NCBI GenBank assembly: GCA_022710085.1
Contig: JAKLHP010000057.1
Coordinates: 1 to 5,837, forward strand
Length of the DNA stretch: 5,837 nt
Reading direction: 5' to 3'
Origin: Patescibacteria group bacterium
GTDB lineage: Bacteria > Patescibacteriota > Minisyncoccia > Moranbacterales > JAKLHP01
Numbering within the stretch: the stretch's first letter is position 1; every line of letters starts with the position of its first letter. The translations under genes were made by a program, and so were the position numbers. Shown here in pieces: positions 1 to 4,719 of the stretch. The notes under the pieces are model-generated. The model was not told where the DNA came from. It did no database searches and saw only the letters and a list, made by a program, of their open reading frames with translations.

Positions 1-18
1 GTCTGGGAAAATACCTGC

Positions 19-603
19 TTAAACCTCTTTTCTATTGCTGAGTGCAGCGCTAAGTGTGGCATCGTCGATATACTCAATATCTCCTCCAGTAGTGAGTCCT
101 CTGGCGAGCTGAGTTATTTTTACGTTAAGTGGTTGGATTTTACGTTTTAAGTATAAAGCCGTGGCATCTCCTTCGGTGGTCGGGTTGGTAGCAATGATAA
201 TTTCTTCAATTTTTTCATTCTCAATTCTTTTGACTAATTCGGGGATTTTCAGCTCATTCTTATCGTTACTTTGAAAGATATTTCCTCCCAGAACAAAATA
301 TAATCCTTGATATATCCTGGTTTTTTCCAAAGAGATAATATCCAATGGTTCTTCGACGATGCAAAGCTGTTTTTGATTTCTTTTACTGTTGCTGCAAATT
401 TCACAAAGATCATCCTCGGCAATATTGAAGCATTTCCGGCAGCTTTTCATGTGCTGGATTTGCTCAAGATTGTCCGCAAATTCCTGGATTTTTTCTTTGT
501 CTTGCTTGAATAAATACAAAACTAGCCGTTCGGCCATTTTTGGTCCGACGGAAGGCAGGGATGAAAAATTGTCTATTAGTTTTTTGAAAGATTTTGGAAA
601 CAA
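19..603 (-). CDS. recR: Recombination mediator protein RecR
   Basis: RecR acts with RecF/RecO to load RecA on gapped single-stranded DNA in recombinational repair. The 194-aa protein is close to the family's usual length (about 200) and has the family layout. An N-terminal helix-hairpin-helix region carries LPSVGPKMAERL (about residues 16-27). A C4 zinc finger follows (C55, C58, C67, C70; CRKC...CEIC). The Toprim domain starts at LCIVEEPLDI (about 80) and includes ATNPTTEGDAT (138-148). The C-terminus has GLTTGGDIEYIDDATLSAAL (169-188). The start is a TTG at 603: it is the only usual start codon after the in-frame upstream stop, and it gives the expected spacing to the GPK motif. No SD is visible. 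It lies 53 bp downstream of dnaB on the same strand, so co-transcription is likely. Two conserved stretches are altered: the DGIGP-type loop after LGG, and a Thr in place of the usual Pro before GG near the C-terminus. Confidence 0.96.
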   Translation of the reverse strand: MFPKSFKKLIDNFSSLPSVGPKMAERLVLYLFKQDKEKIQEFADNLEQIQHMKSCRKCFNIAEDDLCEICSNSKRNQKQLCIVEEPLDIISLEKTRIYQGLYFVLGGNIFQSNDKNELKIPELVKRIENEKIEEIIIATNPTTEGDATALYLKRKIQPLNVKITQLARGLTTGGDIEYIDDATLSAALSNRKEV

Positions 604-656
604 CGTTTTTTTATTTTTTATTTAATTATTTGTATGGATATTGAAGCGAGACTTGA

Positions 657-2015
657 TTATTCGGTATGGACTTTTTCCAGTGATTTAAAAGTAGTTGAAT
701 TTTCTTCGAAGTATAGGGAGAGTCTTCCTACTGGACCGTTTCTATGTTTGGCGACATGAACCTCAACGATGTTTTTGTTCGGGGTATCGGGCTTTTCCCT
801 ATCTTCTCTGTATAAGAATAATACCACATCCGCATCCTGTTCAATAGAACCTGATTCACGAAGATCGGAAAGCTTTGGAATCTGGGGGGAGCGTGATTCA
901 ACAGCACGGGAAAGCTGAGAAAGGGCCAGAACCGGAATATTGATTTCGCGGGCCAGATTCTTGAGTGCCCGGGAGATTTCGGAAATTTCCTGCACACGAT
1001 TCTCGTTTCCACGTCCTTCCATAAGTTGCAAATAATCAATCACGATCAATCCCAAATTGTGTTCTGCCTGGAGCCTTCTGGCCATCGTTCTCATTTCCAT
1101 AACATTGGATGAAGCAGAATCATCGATATAGATCGGAGCTTCAGAAAGAACTCCCATGGCTTCCCCAATCCTTTGAAAGTCATTGTTTTCTCCTTCACTT
1201 CTGAGTTTTCCAGTTCGAAGCCGCCAAAGGTCAACTTGGGCTTCTGCAGCAATCATACGGTCGATAAGCTGGTCGGCTGACATTTCCAAGGAAAATATTC
1301 CTACGGGAATTTTTTCTTTTACTCCGATATGACGGGCGATATCCAAAGCTAAAGTTGTTTTTCCGATTGAAGGGCGAGCAGCAAGAATAACCAGATCTGA
1401 TTTCTGAAGACCGGCTAAAATTCCATCCATATCAGGAAATCCGGTTGGCACTCCGCGGAATTTACTTCCATCTTTATGGAGTTCATCAATACGATTGAAA
1501 GCTGATTCCAAAATTGACTTGATGGGAATGAAATCCTGCTTGATGTATTTTTGAGAAACCTTGAAGAGCTTCTGCTCGGCTTCATCCAAGACTTTCTGCA
1601 CATCATCTCCTTCCTTATAACCCAGCTCCAGGATATCACTAGCTGCTTTAATCAGTCTTCGGAGGGTAGCTTTTTTCTGGACTACCTTGGCATAATGGAC
1701 GACGTTGGAAGCCGAAGGGACAGTATTTACCAAGGAAGCCAGATAAGTTGATCCTCCGACTTGATCCAATTTTCCGATTTCCTCAAGCTTATTAGAAACG
1801 CTAAGAACGTCGATCGGTTCTCGCTCCTCATAAAGATCGAGCATTTTTTCATAAATAAGATCATGGTCATCTTTATAAAAATCTCCAACTTTAATGAGAT
1901 CGGCAATTTTAATGATTGCATCCTTATCCAGCATAAGCGATCCGAGAACTGATTGTTCGGCTTCAAGATTATGCGGAGGAATTTTTAAATTTTCGTTTTC
2001 ATTTCTCTGGATCAT
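657..2015 (-). CDS. dnaB: Replicative DNA helicase DnaB
   Basis: Hexameric ATP-driven 5'-3' helicase of the replication fork. The 452-aa product matches the usual DnaB length. The N-terminal domain starts with IPPHNLEAEQSVLGSLMLD (about 12-30), then a linker helix. The RecA-like domain has TGFPDMDGILAGLQ (191-204), Walker A RPSIGKT (214-220), FSLEM (241-245), Walker B LIVIDYLQL (323-331), SQLSRAVESR (366-375), DLRESGSIEQDADVV (384-398) and the arginine-finger segment KHRNGP (423-428). No intein is present. The frame stays open to 2147, but I place the start at the ATG at 2015. The extra 44 residues resemble no DnaB N-terminus, the segment contains this gene's own promoter, and family alignment begins just after this Met. 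The predicted transcription start is only about 2-3 nt upstream, so the mRNA is probably leaderless. recR follows 53 bp downstream. Confidence 0.97.
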   Translation of the reverse strand: MIQRNENENLKIPPHNLEAEQSVLGSLMLDKDAIIKIADLIKVGDFYKDDHDLIYEKMLDLYEEREPIDVLSVSNKLEEIGKLDQVGGSTYLASLVNTVPSASNVVHYAKVVQKKATLRRLIKAASDILELGYKEGDDVQKVLDEAEQKLFKVSQKYIKQDFIPIKSILESAFNRIDELHKDGSKFRGVPTGFPDMDGILAGLQKSDLVILAARPSIGKTTLALDIARHIGVKEKIPVGIFSLEMSADQLIDRMIAAEAQVDLWRLRTGKLRSEGENNDFQRIGEAMGVLSEAPIYIDDSASSNVMEMRTMARRLQAEHNLGLIVIDYLQLMEGRGNENRVQEISEISRALKNLAREINIPVLALSQLSRAVESRSPQIPKLSDLRESGSIEQDADVVLFLYREDREKPDTPNKNIVEVHVAKHRNGPVGRLSLYFEENSTTFKSLEKVHTE

Positions 2016-2024
2016 AGTTCTTTC

Positions 2025-2053
2025 ATTATACCTGGGGCAATTCTTTAAATCAA
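2025..2053 (-). promoter_or_regulatory. dnaB promoter, near-consensus sigma-70 type
   Basis: On the minus strand TTGATT (2053-2048) is followed by exactly 17 bp and a perfect TATAAT (2030-2025). The ATG at 2015 begins 9 nt after the -10 box, so initiation 6-8 nt downstream of the box leaves a leader of only a few bases. This promoter would also serve recR. Confidence 0.8.
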
Positions 2054-2093
2054 CTCGTTTTTTGTCACTTTTTATGCAGAACTTATAAACATC

Positions 2094-2122
2094 TTGACTG
2101 TTTTCAAAATATGTCGTATAGT
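2094..2122 (+). promoter_or_regulatory. Strong promoter for the small-peptide locus
   Basis: TTGACT (2094-2099), a 17-bp spacer and TATAGT (2117-2122): five of six matches in each box at optimal spacing. Predicted start is near 2129, leaving a leader of roughly 39 nt before the SD-led ORF at 2168. It diverges from the dnaB promoter, with about 40 bp between the two -35 boxes. Confidence 0.72.
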
Positions 2123-2150
2123 AAACTTTGGATGTTTGAATTTCCAATAA

Positions 2151-2160
2151 AATAAGGAGG
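2151..2160 (+). promoter_or_regulatory. Strong SD site for the 2168 ORF
   Basis: AATAAGGAGG ends 7 nt before the ATG at 2168. The AAGGAGG core (2154-2160) is a full anti-SD match and decides this start, although the ORF it opens is only 16 codons long. The same 10-mer precedes the 3D gene and the gene after cysS. Confidence 0.75.
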
Positions 2161-2167
2161 TTTTAAA

Positions 2168-2218
2168 ATGAAAGCACCAAAAAAAAATAGGGGAAAATGT
2201 TTTCCTTATGGAGGGTAG
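2168..2218 (+). CDS. 16-codon ORF opening the small-peptide locus (possible 5' part of a 55-aa protein)
   Basis: The ORF has an ideal SD and a strong promoter. It encodes MKAPKKNRGKCFPYGG and ends at TAG 2216-2218. I do not recognise it. It contains a run of nine A (2179-2187) at codons 4-7, followed at once by a small hairpin (2190-2207). Its 3' end overlaps the start of a 42-codon ORF in another frame by 11 nt. If one A of the run were absent, the frame would pass directly into that ORF and give one continuous basic protein of 55 aa. It may therefore be a leader peptide coupled to the next ORF, the first half of a gene read through slippage, or an intact gene split by a homopolymer sequencing error. 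Translation initiation here is well supported; the form of the product is not. Confidence 0.5.
   Translation: MKAPKKNRGKCFPYGG
2190..2207 (+). other. Small hairpin just after the A9 tract
   Basis: GGGGAAA (2190-2196) pairs with TTTCCTT (2201-2207) around an ATGT loop, using two G-U pairs at the base. It sits 2 nt after the A run and directly in front of the ATG at 2208. It could stimulate slippage or modulate the second start, but the stem is short and AT-rich. Confidence 0.35.
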
Positions 2219-2336
2219 TAATTCTCCCGAATGCTCGGAAGAGATATTTTCCGTCTTCTTTGGAAGTAGGAAAGAAGCCAGGAAAAAAGCAAAAAAAGAG
2301 CCGGGGAAAAAGAGAGTTTGCCATGTCAACATTTAG
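2208..2336 (+). CDS. Unrecognised 42-aa basic small protein
   Basis: The predicted product starts MEGSNSPECSEEIFSVFFGS and has a Lys/Arg-rich tail (RKEARKKAKKEPGKKR, about 21-36) and two cysteines (C9, C38). I know of no family match. The composition, an acidic N-terminal part followed by a strongly basic part, suggests a nucleic-acid- or ribosome-associated peptide, but that is speculation. The ATG at 2208 has no good SD of its own and lies inside the end of the 16-codon ORF (ATGGAGGGTAG). Translation would therefore depend on termination-reinitiation, or on a frame change at the A9 tract that fuses the two ORFs. A strong hairpin terminator starts 8 nt after its stop, fitting a short monocistronic transcript from 2129 to about 2397. 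The other frame over this stretch is also open (2197-2358), so frame choice remains uncertain. Confidence 0.48.
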   Translation: MEGSNSPECSEEIFSVFFGSRKEARKKAKKEPGKKRVCHVNI

Positions 2337-2343
2337 AAGAAAA

Positions 2344-2397
2344 CAAAAGGGATCGTGAGAAAAAACTCAATCCCTTTTGAAATTTATATTTATTTTT
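2344..2397 (+). terminator. Bidirectional hairpin terminator after the small-peptide locus
   Basis: CAAAAGGGAT (2344-2353) pairs perfectly with ATCCCTTTTG (2370-2379). Inside it TGAG (2356-2359) pairs with CTCA (2366-2369) around an A6 loop, leaving a two-base CG bulge. A T-rich stretch follows to 2397. The A-rich left flank gives a T-rich tail on the other strand as well. Confidence 0.75.
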
Positions 2398-2425
2398 AGA
2401 AAATAGAGATTTTTTCTTTTATAGT
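2397..2425 (+). promoter_or_regulatory. Candidate promoter of the 3D-domain gene
   Basis: TAGAAA (2397-2402, four of six matches), a 17-bp spacer and TATAGT (2420-2425, five of six) place the start near 2432, just ahead of the first SD. TATTAT (2429-2434) and TATAAC (2432-2437) are alternative -10 boxes but have no -35 partner, and starts from them would fall within the first SD. Confidence 0.42.
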
Positions 2426-2438
2426 TTGTATTATAACC

Positions 2439-2473
2439 AAAGGAGGTTTTTGATGATTAGAAATTTACGATAA
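2439..2473 (+). CDS. SD site and six-codon leader ORF (MIRNLR) before the 3D-domain gene
   Basis: AAAGGAGG (2439-2446) is followed after 6 nt by ATG (2453) and a six-codon ORF, Met-Ile-Arg-Asn-Leu-Arg, ending in a double stop TAA TAA (2471-2476). The second TAA leads directly into the AAGGAGG of the 3D-domain gene, so ribosomes ending here would sit on the next SD. The ideal SD makes initiation credible. The ORF is too short for a folded protein and may be a regulatory leader peptide or a translational coupler. Coordinates include the SD; the coding part is 2453-2473. Confidence 0.45.
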
Positions 2474-2474
2474 T

Positions 2475-2481
2475 AAGGAGG
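2475..2481 (+). promoter_or_regulatory. SD site setting the GTG start of the 3D-domain gene
   Basis: AAGGAGG ends 8 nt before GTG (2490) but 14 nt before the next in-frame ATG (2496), so it favours the GTG start. Confidence 0.75.
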
Positions 2482-2489
2482 ACGGGATA

Positions 2490-2936
2490 GTGAAAATGAT
2501 ATTTATTGTTGCAGCTGCTTTTTCCTTTTTTCTCTTTGCAGCTGCCAAGGATTCTTTCCCAGGCTTGAGGAATAATACTCCTAAAGCAATGGCAAAAAAA
2601 ACAGTAAAATTAACTGTAACGGCTTACTACAAGCCCCTTCCTAATCAGAAAAAGTATGCAACAGGTTCTTATCGAGGAGATCTGCGCCTTAATGGATCTG
2701 GTAGAACTTTTTCTGGAAAGGAAGCAAGTGAAGATTTTGCTGCCGCAGATATCACAATTTTGCCAATAGGGACTGTTATCAAGGTTCCTGGACACAAAGT
2801 TGTCCAGGTAGAAGATACCGGGGGAGATATCAAGGGTGAAAAACTGGATATCTTTATGGGATCTGGGGATGAAGGCCTAAAAAAAGCCCTCGAGTGGGGC
2901 AAAAAGAAACTAGCCGTGGAGATATTATTGAAGTAG
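2490..2936 (+). CDS. Secreted 3D (Asp-Asp-Asp) domain protein, MltA/YocH-type
   Basis: A 148-aa protein with a GTG start set by the SD 8 nt upstream. The N-terminus looks like a Sec signal peptide: Lys2, a hydrophobic core (about 3-19) and FAAA-K as a likely signal peptidase I site near residue 19. The mature part has TVTAYYKPLPNQ (42-53), ATGSYRGDLRLNGSGR (57-72) and then the 3D domain: AADITILPIGTVIKVPG (85-101), VEDTGGDIKGEKLDIFM (107-123) and LKKALEWGKKKLAVEI (130-145). The three signature Asp fit D87, D109 and D120. This fold is shared with MltA lytic transglycosylase and Bacillus YocH-like cell-wall proteins, so a peptidoglycan-remodelling role outside the membrane is likely; activity on glycan is inferred. 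It lacks any LysM or SH3 wall-binding domain. It has its own terminator and probably its own promoter. Confidence 0.85.
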   Translation: MKMIFIVAAAFSFFLFAAAKDSFPGLRNNTPKAMAKKTVKLTVTAYYKPLPNQKKYATGSYRGDLRLNGSGRTFSGKEASEDFAAADITILPIGTVIKVPGHKVVQVEDTGGDIKGEKLDIFMGSGDEGLKKALEWGKKKLAVEILLK

Positions 2937-2938
2937 AA

Positions 2939-2985
2939 AAAAGGGGAGTCTATTAAACTTTATGGATTCCCCTTTTAATTTTTTT
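2939..2985 (+). terminator. Terminator after the 3D-domain gene
   Basis: AAAAGGGGAGTC (2939-2950) pairs with GATTCCCCTTTT (2965-2976) over 12 bp with one G-T wobble. The plus-strand tail is AA then seven T (2979-2985). It begins 3 nt after the stop codon. The minus-strand reading also ends in a run of T, so it may work in both directions. Confidence 0.88.
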
Positions 2986-3004
2986 GAATATCACGAAATT
3001 CTAA

Positions 3005-3030
3005 CAAAAAGGGCTCGTTGAACCCTTTTG
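3005..3030 (-). terminator. Terminator of the corA-cysS-62aa block
   Basis: On the minus strand CAAAAGGG (3030-3023) pairs with CCCTTTTTG (3013-3005). The stem can be extended inside by TC/GA around an AAC loop after a mismatch. T residues follow the GC part. It lies 23 nt beyond the stop of the 62-aa gene and faces the terminator at 2939-2985 in this convergent region. Confidence 0.7.
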
Positions 3031-3052
3031 ATCATAAACTTGAAATTGTGGT

Positions 3053-3241
3053 TCATTCCCCGTAAATCCGGTTGTAAATCTCGTCGATTTCTTGAGAACT
3101 TGGTTCCGGCCGAAGGCTAGTCAATGGATTGCCTCCCATCAGATGTCCTCTGATACTTTCCAGCCTTATAGTAACTGGATCCAGTTTTATCTCCTTCTTA
3201 AACCGTCCGGCTTTTATTGCAGCCTTCATCGCATCCCTCAT
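3053..3241 (-). CDS. Unrecognised 62-aa protein downstream of cysS
   Basis: The protein starts MRDAMKAAIKAGRFKKEIKL, has a middle with IRGHLMGGNPLTSLRPEP and ends in an acidic helix-like stretch EIDEIYNRIYGE. The N-terminal half is basic and likely helical. There is no signal peptide, membrane segment or cysteine. I do not recognise a family. I use the ATG at 3241 rather than the GTG at 3247, because AAGGAGG (3255-3249) lies 7 nt before the ATG but would abut the GTG. It begins 24 nt after the cysS stop on the same strand and is followed by a terminator, so it is probably the last gene of the cysS transcript with its own strong SD. The good SD and clean placement argue for a real gene. Confidence 0.7.
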   Translation of the reverse strand: MRDAMKAAIKAGRFKKEIKLDPVTIRLESIRGHLMGGNPLTSLRPEPSSQEIDEIYNRIYGE

Positions 3242-3248
3242 GGACACA

Positions 3249-3258
3249 CCTCCTTATT
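3249..3258 (-). promoter_or_regulatory. SD site deciding the ATG start at 3241
   Basis: The minus strand reads AATAAGGAGG here, the same 10-mer found before the ORF at 2168 and before the 3D gene. Spacing is 7 nt to ATG 3241 and 1 nt to the in-frame GTG 3247. Confidence 0.78.
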
Positions 3259-3265
3259 GAAATCA

Positions 3266-4657
3266 TTATTTCTTTTTTATTTTACATCCTTCTTTCATAT
3301 CCTCCACCAAGAATCCCTTTTTGTCAATAATGTTTCGCAGTTCATCAGCTTTTTGAAAATCCTTAATCTTCTTGGCTTCAGTCCTTTCCTCGGCAAGTTT
3401 TTTTATTTCCTCTGGTATCTCAGCATCCTCTTTTGAGATGTTCAGTCCAAAAATTTTATTCATTTTTTCCCAGAGTCCAAAAATTTCTTTTTTATTGCTC
3501 GGATTCAGCTTGTTTGTTTCGGTAACAAGCTCATATAAAACCGAAAGGGCAACGGGGGTGTTCAAATCATCATCCATTGCTTCTTCAAATATTTCCTGAT
3601 ATTTTTCTACATCCAATTGAGGACCATCGCCAGCTTCTGGATTTTTAAGATTATTGACGAAATCAGAAATTCTTTGAAAGTTTACTTTCGCTTGGTTAAC
3701 CGAGTCCTCGCTGAAATTAGTAATGCTCCGGTAATGTGAGCTCAGAATCCAAAGGCGGACAATCATTGAACCGTATTTTCGAATAGCATCTTTGATAGTT
3801 GTAAAATTTCCCAGAGATTTGCTCATTTTTTGGCCATCAACCTGGACCATGTTCCAAAGAAACCAGAAATTGGCCATTTTTTTGCCAAGGTAGCATTCGC
3901 TTTGAGCGATTTCGTTTTCATTATGCGGAAAAGCATTTTCATTTCCTCCTCCATGGATATCGAAAGTATCCTGACCCAGAAGGTCAGAAGACATCACTGA
4001 GCACTCGATGTGCCATCCAGGATAACCGATTCCCCAAGGACTTTCCCACTTGAGGATATGTTCTTCGGGAGCTTTTATCCAAAGGGCGAAATCAAGCGGA
4101 TTTTTCTTCTCAGGATTTACTTCTACTCGGGAGCCGGATATAAGATCTTCTTTTTTCTTTCCAGAAAGTTTCCCGTAATCAGAAAATTTTTCGACAGAAA
4201 AATAAACCGAACCATTTGCCATATAGGCAAATCCCTTTTTGATAAGTTCTTCATTAAATTTGATTATCTGTGCGATATATTGTGTCGGTCGAGGATTGAA
4301 ATGTGCCTGTTTGATATGAAGAGATTTGAAATCTTCCTCGCAAGATTCAATATACTTGTCGGCAATAGCAAGCGGATCGATCCTTTCTCTCTTGGCAATT
4401 TTTTCAATTTTGTCTTCTCCTTCTTCAGCATCATTAACTAAATGTCCGACGTCGGTATAATTCATAATATGCCGGACTTCAAATCCAAGATACTCCAAAT
4501 ATCTTCGAAGAATATCAGAAGAAACATATCCTCGGGCGTGGCCAAGGTGACAATGATCATACACAGTCGGACCACAAACATACATCCCGACTTTACCGGG
4601 ATTGATGGATTTAAACTCCTCTTTCTGCCTGGTTAATGAATTATAAAGCTTGAACAT
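3266..4657 (-). CDS. cysS: Cysteinyl-tRNA synthetase
   Basis: Class I aminoacyl-tRNA synthetase that charges tRNA-Cys with cysteine in an ATP-dependent cytoplasmic reaction. The 463-aa product is of normal length. Visible motifs are MYVCGPTVYDHCHLGHARGY (25-44) with the HIGH-type HLGH (37-40), MNYTDVGHL (65-73), WHIECSVMS (215-223), DIHGGGNENAFPHNENEIAQ (233-252) and KMSKSLGN (277-284). Compared with the E. coli zinc ligands (C28, C209, H234, E238), the matching residues C28, C219, H245 and E249 are present. The usual HHENE reads HNENE, which spares both ligands. The anticodon-binding helical region follows from about 320. The ATG at 4657 gives the family's normal N-terminus but has no SD. 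It lies 62 bp after corA and is followed by the 62-aa gene after 24 bp. Confidence 0.98.
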   Translation of the reverse strand: MFKLYNSLTRQKEEFKSINPGKVGMYVCGPTVYDHCHLGHARGYVSSDILRRYLEYLGFEVRHIMNYTDVGHLVNDAEEGEDKIEKIAKRERIDPLAIADKYIESCEEDFKSLHIKQAHFNPRPTQYIAQIIKFNEELIKKGFAYMANGSVYFSVEKFSDYGKLSGKKKEDLISGSRVEVNPEKKNPLDFALWIKAPEEHILKWESPWGIGYPGWHIECSVMSSDLLGQDTFDIHGGGNENAFPHNENEIAQSECYLGKKMANFWFLWNMVQVDGQKMSKSLGNFTTIKDAIRKYGSMIVRLWILSSHYRSITNFSEDSVNQAKVNFQRISDFVNNLKNPEAGDGPQLDVEKYQEIFEEAMDDDLNTPVALSVLYELVTETNKLNPSNKKEIFGLWEKMNKIFGLNISKEDAEIPEEIKKLAEERTEAKKIKDFQKADELRNIIDKKGFLVEDMKEGCKIKKK

Positions 4658-4668
4658 AAAAATAAAAT

Positions 4669-4689
4669 CATGAGTTACGAATTATGAAT
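4669..4689 (-). repeat. Three degenerate tandem heptamers between corA and cysS
   Basis: On the minus strand three 7-mers follow one another: ATTCATA (4689-4683), ATTCGTA (4682-4676) and ACTCATG (4675-4669). GAATTATG (4679-4686) also forms an inverted repeat with CATAATTC (4701-4708). There is no GC stem or T tail, so this is not a good terminator. Its role is unknown. Confidence 0.4.
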
Positions 4690-4690
4690 C

Positions 4691-4719
4691 AATAAAATCG
4701 CATAATTCATTATCGTCAA
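4691..4719 (-). promoter_or_regulatory. Weak candidate promoter for cysS
   Basis: TTGACG (4719-4714), a 17-bp spacer and TTTATT (4696-4691; four of six). It starts just after the corA stop. It may supplement read-through from corA; the -10 is poor. Confidence 0.3.

Noticed and set aside
2016..2147. 44-codon N-terminal extension of DnaB in the same open frame
   Set aside because: It does not resemble a DnaB N-terminus, contains the TTGATT-17-TATAAT promoter and overlaps the divergent promoter; the ATG at 2015 fits the family.
2072..2332. 86-codon minus-strand ORF rich in Phe, Leu and Ser
   Set aside because: Antisense to the SD-led small ORFs, has no SD or promoter facing it and runs over two promoters; its composition reflects complementing A/G-rich DNA.
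2197..2358. Third-frame 53-codon plus-strand ORF (MFSLWRVV...)
   Set aside because: No SD, extends into the terminator stem, and slippage by one base from the A9 tract in this direction meets TAG at once; less plausible than the 2208 frame.
3242..3247. GTG start for the gene after cysS
   Set aside because: The SD lies 1 nt from it, too close; the ATG six bases later has ideal 7-nt spacing.
4010..4441. 143-codon plus-strand ORF inside cysS
   Set aside because: It is antisense to the catalytic and connecting parts of a clearly coding cysS and has no recognisable family.
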